Shown: positions 1 to 7,399 of the stretch, one piece after another
Position numbering within the stretch: the first letter of the stretch is position 1
How the letters are laid out: each line of letters begins with the position of its first letter
Source: Treponema sp.
Lineage (GTDB): Bacteria > Spirochaetota > Spirochaetia > Treponematales > Treponemataceae
Assembly (NCBI GenBank): GCA_017476165.1
Contig: JAFVDR010000225.1
Coordinates: 1-34,864, forward strand
Length of the DNA stretch: 34,864 nucleotides
Reading direction: 5' to 3'
Notes under the pieces: generated by a model
Database searches by the model: none
Told to the model about the DNA's origin: nothing
Seen by the model: only the letters and a program-made list of their open reading frames with translations
Program-made: the position numbers and the translations under genes

Positions 1-271
1 CAATGTACTTCCGGTACACCAGTTCTTCGGCACCGGCACTTTTACGCAGAATCATCCTGCCGAACGTGCGGAAAAGGACGCCTATCTTTTTGCGAAAGAA
101 CAAAACGACGGCACACAGAGTGGCAAGGTGAAGGAACACATCAAACAGCAGCGGTACATCGGAAAGCCCGAACAGGTGTCGGGCAATGGCAAGATGCCCC
201 GAAGATGAAACAGGAAGAAATTCTGCAATTCCCTGCAGAATGCCAAGAACAATGCTTTGAATAACAGACAT
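1..271 (-). CDS. uppP: Undecaprenyl-diphosphatase UppP/BacA (partial, N-terminal 90 residues)
   Basis: Removes a phosphate from undecaprenyl diphosphate in the inner membrane, recycling the lipid carrier for peptidoglycan and other envelope polymers. The minus-strand frame from the ATG at 271 gives MSVIQSIVLGILQGIAEFLP followed by VSSSGHL, the signature (Q/E)GxxEFLPVSSSGHL block of the family that carries catalytic residues, and then a FDVFLHLATL membrane segment, also typical. The gene runs off the left edge, so about two thirds of the protein is missing. The start matches the usual family N-terminus. Its only Shine-Dalgarno candidate (GAGGGG, 7 nt upstream) lies inside the 3' arm of the hairpin at 276-299. 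It is downstream of the chemotaxis gene on the same strand. Confidence 0.93.
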   Translation of the reverse strand, partial: MSVIQSIVLGILQGIAEFLPVSSSGHLAIARHLFGLSDVPLLFDVFLHLATLCAVVLFFRKKIGVLFRTFGRMILRKSAGAEELVYRKYI

Positions 272-275
272 AAAA

Positions 276-299
276 AATCCCCTCTAGCAAGAGGGGATT
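276..299 (-). terminator. Hairpin with U-tract between MCP gene and uppP, overlapping the uppP SD
   Basis: A perfect 10-bp stem (AATCCCCTCT / AGAGGGGATT) with a 4-nt loop is followed, on the minus strand, by six T residues that run directly into the uppP ATG. It has the form of an intrinsic terminator for the chemotaxis gene, but the 3' arm contains the GAGGGG that would serve as the uppP ribosome binding site. It may therefore terminate transcription, limit uppP translation on read-through mRNA, or both. Confidence 0.7.
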
Positions 300-382
300 A
301 TATCACAGAATCACTGTTTAGGGCATCTCGAAAAACTCATTTCCGTGATTTTTTCAAGGTTTCCTTCATAAAAGTCAACGCA

Positions 383-2245
383 TCACGCCTTGAGCTTGAA
401 CTTCATGGTCATGTCTTCGAGAACCTTAATGGATTCAAGGTTTTTGTCGGAGGATTCGCTGCTCCTGTTTATGTTGCTTACAATGCTGTCCGTACCGGCA
501 AGCATCTTTTCAACAAATTCAAAGACAGAATTTGAAGTCTGTTCCAGACTGCGGATTTCAGTACTGACCGTCTTGCCTTCTGCGAGCATCTCGGCGGCTC
601 CCTGTTTTACGCTGATTGTAGAATCGTCAATGCTGCGCATGGCGTCAATAATCTGGGAGCTTCCGGCATTCTGCTCGTTCATGGCATTCATGACAATCTC
701 TTCCTGCGTCTTGACCGTCTTTGCAAGATCAAAGATGACGGCAAACTGATCCTGCAAAGCCTTTGTGCTGGAAGCAACGCGCTTGATAACTTCATCAAGA
801 TTCTGAAGGCTTTCTGAAATCTTTTTACCCTGGGCATTGCTCTGTTCCGCCAGCTTTCGAATTTCATCAGCAACAACGGCAAAGCCTTTTCCCGCCTCAC
901 CAGCATGGGCAGCCTCAATTGCAGCGTTCATAGCAAGCAGGTTCGTCTGTTCGGCTATGTTCTGGATGACATTTGAAGCATCCATAAGTCCCGAAGACTC
1001 CGAAAGAATGCGCTCTGAAACGTTGACAGCCTCCTGAACGCGGCTGTTTCCCTCGTCCGAAGCAGAACCAAGCTTTTCTATTGAATCAGCATTTTTTGAA
1101 AGGATGCCAGTTACGCTCTGAATGTTTGCAATCATTTCACGAACAGCAGCAGAACTCTGCTCCACGGCAGAAGACTGAGATTCAATGCTCTGGTTCAGCA
1201 TGTCGATATTCCGCGTAATCATTTCCATTGCAGAAGAAACATTGCCGACTCCAGCAGACTGCGTTTCCATAAGTGTCTTGACATCCTTTATGTTGTTTAC
1301 AATCTGCTGCACAGAAGTATTTGTAGAAATCATCTGGGTTTCCAAGGAACGGCCAGACTCCTTCGTGCTTCCAACAGATTGCTTTACGCCTTCCAAAAGC
1401 TTCTTTGTTGCTTCATAAAACGAATTTATGTTGCCGACAAGAAGACCCACCTCTTCCCTCGATGTCACGACAAGCGGCTGCATGGTGTAATTGCCCTCGG
1501 CAAGCTTTTGGGCAAAATTCGTAATGCCCTTGATTCTTCCCGTAAGACTTTTTACCATGGAAAAAAAGCCTGCCGCATTCAAGACCATCCCAATAATGGA
1601 GGCAGGCAACATGTAGGAAACAAATACTTCCATAAAGGTTTTGCCTTCATTGCTGGGTGTAAAAAGAGGTGCAATCACAAGTGCGACAAGACCAATCGTA
1701 GAAAACACGTTTATGAGCAGAAACCTTGAAAGCAGATTCATCTTAAGGTGCTTTTCGTAAAACGGAAGCTGGCCAAGCCAATCTTCAAGGTTTTCAAGCC
1801 ACAGGATGTAAAAAAGAAGACCGATCAAAAACGTAGAGCCTACGGAAATATTTATGAACGACCATAAGCTGAAGGAATAAACTTCATTTTTTACCGCACT
1901 GGAAGCGAATACAAAAGGATAGCAGAATGCATTAATGAGAAGCAGCCCTATGAATGCACCGACGACAATCGGGTACAGGCTGTTGAGGGAATCGCACGAA
2001 GATTCCGTACCGTCATACGACTTGTATTTTGAAATGGCCCACTTGTACATGAGTACGGCAATGGCAACATAAAACACAAGATATGCTACCGATATGGGAG
2101 AAACAAAGCACTTGAATAAATCTGCTACACCAAACAATCCACAAAAAACAGAGAAAAAAAGGCAATACACCATTGGTGCCAAACACATCAGTACAAAGAA
2201 TATGCTAATCTTTCCTGAAGGCTCTGGAAGTTTTGATTCAGCCAT
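383..2245 (-). CDS. Methyl-accepting chemotaxis protein with polytopic membrane sensor region
   Basis: Chemoreceptor that should signal to CheA/CheW at the inner membrane. The 620-aa protein begins with about six hydrophobic segments (roughly residues 12-225) and no large periplasmic loop, so it probably senses the membrane state or a small ligand there. A HAMP-like stretch follows at about 225-275. The long coiled-coil signalling domain contains the conserved hairpin tip ([20 protein letters not shown], then [20 protein letters not shown]). No C-terminal CheR-binding pentapeptide is visible. The ATG at 2245 has a good ribosome binding site (TAGGAG, 6 nt spacing). It appears to be transcribed alone, ending at the hairpin before uppP. 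The ligand cannot be told from sequence. Confidence 0.95.
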   Translation of the reverse strand: MAESKLPEPSGKISIFFVLMCLAPMVYCLFFSVFCGLFGVADLFKCFVSPISVAYLVFYVAIAVLMYKWAISKYKSYDGTESSCDSLNSLYPIVVGAFIGLLLINAFCYPFVFASSAVKNEVYSFSLWSFINISVGSTFLIGLLFYILWLENLEDWLGQLPFYEKHLKMNLLSRFLLINVFSTIGLVALVIAPLFTPSNEGKTFMEVFVSYMLPASIIGMVLNAAGFFSMVKSLTGRIKGITNFAQKLAEGNYTMQPLVVTSREEVGLLVGNINSFYEATKKLLEGVKQSVGSTKESGRSLETQMISTNTSVQQIVNNIKDVKTLMETQSAGVGNVSSAMEMITRNIDMLNQSIESQSSAVEQSSAAVREMIANIQSVTGILSKNADSIEKLGSASDEGNSRVQEAVNVSERILSESSGLMDASNVIQNIAEQTNLLAMNAAIEAAHAGEAGKGFAVVADEIRKLAEQSNAQGKKISESLQNLDEVIKRVASSTKALQDQFAVIFDLAKTVKTQEEIVMNAMNEQNAGSSQIIDAMRSIDDSTISVKQGAAEMLAEGKTVSTEIRSLEQTSNSVFEFVEKMLAGTDSIVSNINRSSESSDKNLESIKVLEDMTMKFKLKA

Positions 2246-2288
2246 AAAAAACTCCTATCAGTTAATGAAAGTTTCGTTATAATTCTCT

Positions 2289-2317
2289 ATTATAACCGTG
2301 ATTCTGGAAAAATTCTA
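2289..2317 (-). promoter_or_regulatory. Candidate promoter of the chemotaxis gene
   Basis: A perfect TATAAT (plus-strand 2289-2294) lies 43 nt before the ATG at 2245. A weak -35 candidate TAGAAT is 17 nt further upstream (2312-2317). The -10 is convincing and the -35 is not, so an alternative sigma factor or an activator is possible. Confidence 0.4.
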
Positions 2318-2403
2318 CCTTAAAATATCCAACACGCATAAAATTCCCAGCACTTTTTGCCAATGGCAGATCCTCGAGCTTTTTTTTGGCCTGAAAAACG
2401 CGA

Positions 2404-2536
2404 CCTATCTTTTTTCAGAAAGATTTATCCGCCAGAAAAAATTTTTTTTCTGGCAGATAAATCTTTTTTTCTGGCGGATAAATTTTTTTTTCTGGCGGAA
2501 AAAATTTTTTTGCTGGCGGAAAAATGAAAAGATAGG
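2404..2536. repeat. 21-bp tandem repeat (4 copies) inside nested inverted repeats
   Basis: This is the content of the 426-base gene-free stretch 2246-2671, apart from the promoters at its two ends. The unit is a T-run followed by CTGGCGGATAAAT; CTGGC occurs at 2450, 2471, 2492 and 2513, an exact 21-nt period, so four copies span about 2443-2526. The first copy pairs with an inverted copy on its left, giving a 21-bp palindrome (2421-2464, 2-nt loop, one mismatch). An outer 10-bp inverted repeat (CCTATCTTTT 2404-2413 / AAAAGATAGG 2527-2536) encloses the array. It is open as a 7-residue repeat in both directions, but composition and lack of a ribosome binding site argue against coding. Confidence 0.8.
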
Positions 2537-2635
2537 AACATGCCATTTTTTGCTGCTTGACTTTTTTTTGATATTATGAACTGTAATGTCAGTCGCAAAG
2601 AACCGTTCAATTTCTTAAATTAACATGACATGATA

Positions 2636-2663
2636 TTGAAAGAGTAAAAACATGCTATATAAT
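2636..2663 (+). promoter_or_regulatory. Strong sigma70-type promoter of the XRE regulator
   Basis: TTGAAA (2636-2641), a 16-nt spacer and TATAAT (2658-2663) form a near-consensus promoter. The ATG of the regulator starts at 2672, only 8 nt after the -10 box, so the predicted transcript start falls at or next to the A of the start codon. That implies a leaderless or nearly leaderless mRNA. Confidence 0.7.
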
Positions 2664-2671
2664 AGAAGATT

Positions 2672-3595
2672 ATGAAACAGATATATCCGATAGGCAAAAT
2701 GCTGCATGAATACCGCACTCGAAAAGGAGTTTCTCAGGAACAGCTGTGCGGAACGCTGATAGCGGTGTCCACGCTGTCGCGAATAGAGAGAGGGGAGCGG
2801 ATGCCGGACAGAAAGACGGCAGAATACTTGTTTACTCGCCTTGGGCTTGCCGCACCAGCAGGACTTGTTCCCATGACGAAATTTGAATATGAGAGATTTT
2901 GCATAGAAGTACAGATAAGACGCAATATAGGTGAAAGAGACTATGAAATAAAGAGCCTGCTTGAACGCTATAGAAACTTATCGAAAAAGATGAATATTCT
3001 TGAAGAGCAGTTTTATAAGCTGTACCATGCCATTTATGCGTATGAAAAAGAAGGCCTCAGTCATGAGAAAACCAGAGAATTATTGATAGAAGCTATGCGG
3101 CTTTCATTTGAAAACTATAGTCTTAATACGGATTTGACAGGTCATCTCTTGTCAGAAACTGAAATTGTTACCTTAAATAATATTGCAAGCGAAACATATT
3201 TTATTGGAGAAAAAGAAAATGCTATAATGCTTATGACATTTCTAAAAAATTATTTACAAAATCCAATATTTGAAAGTGAAATAAAAACAGCACTATACAG
3301 CATGACTTTATTTAATCTTTGCAACTGGATTGGCTTGGAAGGACGGCATTTAGAAAGTCTTGCTCTTGCAGAAGAAGGCATATCTTTTGACACTACTCAT
3401 GGAAGATTAAATTATTTTCCCTTTCATATATTCAATAAGGGATATTGTCTTTCGATGCTTGGACAAAAAGATGATGGGAAAAAATACATAGACCTTGCAT
3501 ACCGCAACTTTGAGGTAATGGGCAGGCATGAGTTGGTAGTACAAACAGCTTCAGAAGTAAACAGACTATTTGGCTTTAACTTTAAAGAAGATTGA
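2672..3595 (+). CDS. XRE-family transcriptional regulator with helical (TPR-like) C-terminal domain
   Basis: The 307-aa protein has an N-terminal helix-turn-helix (residues about 7-62; IGKMLHEYRTRKGVSQEQL, then TLSRIERGERMPDRKTAEYL). The remainder is alpha-helical with TPR-like spacing. This is the architecture of Rgg/PlcR-type (RRNPP) regulators, whose helical domain often binds a short peptide; that ligand class is inferred, not shown. It stands directly upstream of and codirectional with the small lipoprotein and the export machinery, so it is the obvious candidate regulator of the effector island. Start: the ATG at 2672 keeps the full HTH but has no leader; an in-frame ATG at 2699 (weak AGG upstream) would cut into helix 1. 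Confidence 0.88.
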   Translation: MKQIYPIGKMLHEYRTRKGVSQEQLCGTLIAVSTLSRIERGERMPDRKTAEYLFTRLGLAAPAGLVPMTKFEYERFCIEVQIRRNIGERDYEIKSLLERYRNLSKKMNILEEQFYKLYHAIYAYEKEGLSHEKTRELLIEAMRLSFENYSLNTDLTGHLLSETEIVTLNNIASETYFIGEKENAIMLMTFLKNYLQNPIFESEIKTALYSMTLFNLCNWIGLEGRHLESLALAEEGISFDTTHGRLNYFPFHIFNKGYCLSMLGQKDDGKKYIDLAYRNFEVMGRHELVVQTASEVNRLFGFNFKED

Positions 3596-3665
3596 AATTT
3601 GCCAAAAATGCTCTGTTGTTTATTTTGCAATAGGTGTATCATTAGCGACATTTATGGAGTTTGCA

Positions 3666-3851
3666 ATGATTAAAAGATTTATTCAGATTTTTATGTTGGC
3701 AATGGCACTTGGATTTTCAATACTTTCTGTTACAGGCTGTACAACTTCTGTCAGTGATGATGAAAGCATAGAAGATGATGAAAATGATGGTCGCTATTTG
3801 TATGGTTCTAATGGAACTTCTGGACGAGATTCGACTACTACAAGAATATAG
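3666..3851 (+). CDS. Small lipoprotein (61 aa), unknown function
   Basis: Not recognised as a known family. The ATG at 3666 is preceded by GGAG at 6 nt spacing, which decides this start over upstream in-frame codons. The product has a basic-hydrophobic signal sequence and a lipobox (LSVTGC, Cys25). It leaves a mature peptide of only about 37 residues that is rich in Asp, Glu, Ser and Thr and ends in TTTRI. It lies between the XRE/TPR regulator and the outer membrane factor of the exporter. Possible roles are an envelope accessory of the secretion system, an immunity-type lipoprotein, or a source of a signal-peptide-derived pheromone for the regulator. None is demonstrated. Confidence 0.7.
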   Translation: MIKRFIQIFMLAMALGFSILSVTGCTTSVSDDESIEDDENDGRYLYGSNGTSGRDSTTTRI

Positions 3852-3863
3852 AACCATTATATC

Positions 3864-5261
3864 ATGTTAACCCATTTTCTTTTATACAAGTTTGCTTTTA
3901 TGCTTCTGTTGTGTTTTGTGCCGTTTCAAGGAGTTTCGGCACAGACACAGCTGGAACACCTGTGGCAGCTTGCAAGGGAAAAGAGCTATGCAGTAAAGAA
4001 TGCCTCGCTGGAAGCAGACTATGCCAGAGATGCATGCAAGTACAAGAACGTGCTGTTCCCGTGGTCTGTGTCAACCGCCCTTTCGTCCGGTTTCAACGAC
4101 CTGTACAAAGAAACTGTATGGTACACATCGGACTCAACGGCTGACATTACAGTGTCAAAAAGGCTTCCAGGAGGTCTGGCTGTGTCAGCATCGGCAGACT
4201 ACGAGATTGCAAAAGACCTTGCAGACCAGTACCGGAAACCGTCCAAGGACAACACTGCTTACACGCACATTCCTGCAGCATCGCTTGCACTGTCGCAGAG
4301 TCTGTGCCCGTTCTGGTTGCAGAGGCTAAAGAGAGACCCCGCAACCATGCAGCTGTCATATTCTCTGGAACAGAAGGAACTTTCAAAACGCTTGCAGGAA
4401 AAAAGCATAGTGCAGGAAGTTACATACAACTTCATCCTGCTCCGCCAGAACCAGAGGCTCATAGACTGCACGGAAAAGAAACTTGCCCTGTACGATGAAA
4501 ACTTTCACGCCCTTCAGCAGGGCGTAAGGCAGGGCGACAATGCCGTGTCTGAAGTCTGGAAGGCTGACGAAGTTCGGCTGGAATGCCGCCAGAAGCTGGA
4601 CGGATACTACAGCGGAAGGCAGAATGCATACGAGGCACTGTGCCTGTACTGCGGGGTTGGCTGTGTGGACAAGATGATGGATGCACTCCCGGACAGCGGA
4701 ACGCCACTGTTTGAAATGCAACTGGACGCAAAGCTCCTGCAGAACGGCATTGATCAGGCCAGGAACAGCTACGCCCTGCAAAAGCAGAGTTCCGCACCTG
4801 TTTTGAGCATGAAAGGCAACTTTTCGGAATATACGAATCTGAAAAAGAAAGTGCCCTTTAACTACGTAAAGGAAAAGAGCTACATAGCATGGACTTTTAC
4901 GCTCATGCTTGACTTTTCCGAACTGAGCCTGCACAAAAACAGGCTCCAAAAGGAAGGATTGCAGACAAGCCTTGAAACGTATGCGAACCAACTGGCGGAA
5001 ACGCAAAAGCAGACGGACATTCGTGAACGGCAGTACGACTACATGGTAGAGCTGTACGGCGAAAACGTGCACAAAGACAAAACGATGGTACAGAACCGCA
5101 GGCAATATTCAGATGACATTGCTGCACTGTACAGGTCGGGTGAATGTTCGTATTTGGACATGAAAGCAGCGGAGAACGAGTATCTTTCTGCCGTGTGCAA
5201 CATGGAAAACGATAGCGACTTGCTGTGGTTTTATAGGTGGATGAAAGCACAGAACAGGTAA
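3864..5261 (+). CDS. TolC-like outer membrane efflux/secretion protein
   Basis: Should form the outer membrane duct for the type I-like exporter encoded just downstream (adaptor and C39 ABC transporter). The 465-aa product has a signal peptide ending near FQGVSAQ, followed by a protein with long helical stretches and two TolC-like halves. The segment LEHLWQLAREKSYAVKNASL is the usual start of the outer membrane factor domain, and a second helical barrel region lies in the last 120 residues (ETYANQLAETQKQTDIRERQ onward). Sequence similarity is at the fold-pattern level; there is no diagnostic catalytic motif. The ATG at 3864 lacks a strong ribosome binding site. The spacing to the lipoprotein gene (12 nt) suggests coupled expression. 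Confidence 0.82.
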   Translation: MLTHFLLYKFAFMLLLCFVPFQGVSAQTQLEHLWQLAREKSYAVKNASLEADYARDACKYKNVLFPWSVSTALSSGFNDLYKETVWYTSDSTADITVSKRLPGGLAVSASADYEIAKDLADQYRKPSKDNTAYTHIPAASLALSQSLCPFWLQRLKRDPATMQLSYSLEQKELSKRLQEKSIVQEVTYNFILLRQNQRLIDCTEKKLALYDENFHALQQGVRQGDNAVSEVWKADEVRLECRQKLDGYYSGRQNAYEALCLYCGVGCVDKMMDALPDSGTPLFEMQLDAKLLQNGIDQARNSYALQKQSSAPVLSMKGNFSEYTNLKKKVPFNYVKEKSYIAWTFTLMLDFSELSLHKNRLQKEGLQTSLETYANQLAETQKQTDIRERQYDYMVELYGENVHKDKTMVQNRRQYSDDIAALYRSGECSYLDMKAAENEYLSAVCNMENDSDLLWFYRWMKAQNR

Positions 5262-5299
5262 CTAATCGACCTGTTCGAACCCCCGATGGTTTCGAACAG
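5252..5299 (+). promoter_or_regulatory. Three-segment alternative hairpin between the outer membrane factor and effector 1
   Basis: Segment A (GAACAGGT, 5252-5259), segment B (ACCTGTTCGAA, 5269-5279) and segment C (TTCGAACAG, 5291-5299) are arranged so that B can pair with A (8 bp) or with C (9 bp), but not both. A overlaps the last codons and stop of the upstream gene, so a translating ribosome would mask it and favour B:C. No T-run follows C, so this is not a standard intrinsic terminator. A translation-coupled switch or an RNA processing site is possible. Confidence 0.45.
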
Positions 5300-5335
5300 C
5301 TCAATAAATAAAGCATTTAAGGAGACTGAACAAAA

Positions 5336-6322
5336 ATGAAAACAGTGGAAATGGACATCGAAAAGATTACAAAAAGGCTGGAAGAGGAAGGATGCCGGGT
5401 GCTCACTGAGGACGAACTGAGGCTGCAGGTGAACGGCGGCTGGGGAAGGAGCAGCTCTTCGAGCAGCAGTTCCTCTCGTTCCAGTTCGTCCAGCAGCAGG
5501 GGAAGCTCTTCTTCTGGAGGCTCTTCGAGCCGCAGCAGCGGAAGTTCCGGCAGGAACAGTTCGGGTACTTCCAAGAAAAGTGAGTCTGGAGCGACAAAGA
5601 CAAAGACATCGTTTGGCCAGTCAATCAAGAACTTTGCCGAAAAGTACGCTTCAAGCAACTGGCAGAAGAACCACCCGGATTTCGGAGCGCATTCAAGCAG
5701 AAACAGCGACAACGGAAACAATGGCTACAATGGCGGAACTTACAACCGCAATGGCAATGGTTCAAAGGCGGGCTACAAGGATGGAACGGAAGCTTCAACA
5801 GGTTCTGAAGAAGCAAAGGCCGGCGAAAACACGACAGCAAACGGAACTGCACCCGCAACTGCAAAAGCAAGTGCCCCACAGCCTAAGAGCCAAAAAAGGG
5901 AAACGTTTTCATATAAAAATGTAGGCTTTGTTAATCAGAAAACGAAGAATTATACCCAGTTTAAAACCGTGATACCAACTCCTTCTTCTGCTCTTGACAA
6001 ATCAAATAGTCAAAAAAATCTAGAAAAAAACATACAGACTGTATACCCTGCGAATTTAAATATTAGTGCAAAGAATTCTCAACAAACACAATCCAAGTTC
6101 TCCTTATCAGGTTCTGGAGTAGGAATCGATATAAGCGAAAATTCTGTACTAAGCATAAAAACGGAAGGAAGTATTGTTCCCAACTTTTCGAATAAAGGCT
6201 CATGGGCAATACAAAAAAGTTATCCAGAAGGAGCAATTTTCGGAGTAAGTGTTACTACCCCTATTGCAACTTTTAATGGGCAGCTTGATAACATTACTGT
6301 CAAATTTGAAACTCAGTTTTAG
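5336..6322 (+). CDS. Effector 1: double-glycine-leader, Ser-rich exported protein (328 aa)
   Basis: Substrate-type protein for the linked C39 ABC exporter. Residues 1-35 form a double-glycine leader (LTEDELRLQVNGG just before the cleavage site) almost identical in all three effectors. After Gly35 comes WGR and a Ser/Gly/Arg-rich linker (about 39-80), then the shared motif TKTKTSFGQ and an Asn/Gly/Ala-rich spacer. The last 75 residues (from about 254) are a Gly/Ser beta-rich domain unique to this protein. AAGGAG lies 11 nt before the ATG. It is far longer than a normal bacteriocin precursor (50-100 aa), so it is more likely a secreted toxin, adhesin or surface protein than a classical microcin. 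The function of the C-terminal domain is not recognised. Confidence 0.85.
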   Translation: MKTVEMDIEKITKRLEEEGCRVLTEDELRLQVNGGWGRSSSSSSSSSRSSSSSSRGSSSSGGSSSRSSGSSGRNSSGTSKKSESGATKTKTSFGQSIKNFAEKYASSNWQKNHPDFGAHSSRNSDNGNNGYNGGTYNRNGNGSKAGYKDGTEASTGSEEAKAGENTTANGTAPATAKASAPQPKSQKRETFSYKNVGFVNQKTKNYTQFKTVIPTPSSALDKSNSQKNLEKNIQTVYPANLNISAKNSQQTQSKFSLSGSGVGIDISENSVLSIKTEGSIVPNFSNKGSWAIQKSYPEGAIFGVSVTTPIATFNGQLDNITVKFETQF

Positions 6323-6344
6323 CCATGGGAAAAAGGATTCTAAA

Positions 6345-7385
6345 ATGCCAATAAGAAAAAGCTTTTCGTTGATATTAATTTTTTTATTTATGATACAAAA
6401 CGGTTATACAGAAGTAGATTCCATTACGGACAGAATTATTCGTGGTGCTCCTGTATTTCTGGAAACGGAAGATGAAACTGTTTCATTATATGCAACGGAT
6501 AATATAGCACGGGTAAAGAATTTGCATATTCCATTCACAATGGATAATCATGATTCTTACTGGCCTATAATAGAAATGAGGGCTGGTACAGTTCCCTTGA
6601 AAATGGGATTTCAGCCATGCGGACTTGGGGTGGATATGGAAGCATATACGACATTTGTCAGAAAAATCGGCGGAGCGGATTTGGAACGCAGTGTATGGAA
6701 TTCTATACGTGAAGAGACAATGGCACAGTATCCTGATAGAGAGCCTGATAAGTTTCTTATGAATGATATTATAAACAGACACCTGACTTCTTTTAGGGTA
6801 TATGATATAAAGATTAATGATATTAACATGGGGCAAGTGGATGCCAGTTTTTATGATGCACAAGAATATTACGATAGCGATGAAGATGGTGTAATTGGAT
6901 TACTTTTTTTTGCTAATTGTGACAACATTATCATTGACTACAGAAATAACGAAATCGTAGTGAATGCACCTGCCATATCTTCTGAAGGAAGTCCCATGCG
7001 GGTTTTGGAAGGTTCTTGCAGCATTATTCTTACTAAGGTCATGATTAATGGAGTTGAACAGGATGCAGTCATTGCTCCAACTGCCAGTTCTGTATATTTA
7101 CGTGATGATTACAAATCAAAGAAATATTACTCTGATCAGGAAATACTATCTTATTGCTATAACGGCAAGAGTCGAAATCCAACAGACAAGTATAAGAATG
7201 TAACTGTAGATATAGATGGTATTACCGTGCACTGCAAGGGATATTTTACAAGTCGTGCAAAAGGTGAGATGGCTGGAGAATTCCTTAATCACATGATGCG
7301 CAAAGTAAATTTCCTGGGCTATCCGGTATTTAAAGGACACCGCATACAGTTTGACTTGAAACAAGGATTGTTCCGCATGGACTAA
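6345..7385 (+). CDS. Secreted protein with two degenerate aspartic-protease-like lobes
   Basis: The 346-aa product has a signal peptide (MPIRKSFSLILIFLFMIQNG). I see two regions that resemble the retropepsin fold. The first ends VIGLLFFANCDNIIIDYRNN, like the usual GxxGxxFFxxxxxxIDY block. The second has MINGVEQDAVIAPTASSVYL where DTGAS would be expected and ends FLGYPVFKGHRIQFDLKQG. In both lobes the catalytic Asp-Thr/Ser-Gly triad is not intact, so proteolysis is doubtful. This is pattern recognition, not a database match. AAGGA sits 7 nt before the ATG at 6345, which decides the start. It follows effector 1 by 22 nt and could be its partner, immunity or folding factor. Confidence 0.6.
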   Translation: MPIRKSFSLILIFLFMIQNGYTEVDSITDRIIRGAPVFLETEDETVSLYATDNIARVKNLHIPFTMDNHDSYWPIIEMRAGTVPLKMGFQPCGLGVDMEAYTTFVRKIGGADLERSVWNSIREETMAQYPDREPDKFLMNDIINRHLTSFRVYDIKINDINMGQVDASFYDAQEYYDSDEDGVIGLLFFANCDNIIIDYRNNEIVVNAPAISSEGSPMRVLEGSCSIILTKVMINGVEQDAVIAPTASSVYLRDDYKSKKYYSDQEILSYCYNGKSRNPTDKYKNVTVDIDGITVHCKGYFTSRAKGEMAGEFLNHMMRKVNFLGYPVFKGHRIQFDLKQGLFRMD

Positions 7386-7399
7386 AAATGGAGCATACA

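Noticed and set aside
2298-2579. Protein with a 7-residue Phe/Trp repeat encoded by the 21-bp array
   Set aside because: Open only because the unit length is divisible by three; no ribosome binding site, extreme composition, and the palindromes explain the pattern better.
4383-5105. 240-residue minus-strand ORF
   Set aside because: Antisense to the outer membrane factor gene, with shadow-like composition and no supporting motif.
5336-6322. Classical small bacteriocin or microcin precursor
   Set aside because: The leader fits, but the mature part is about 290 residues with a multi-part layout, far beyond that class.
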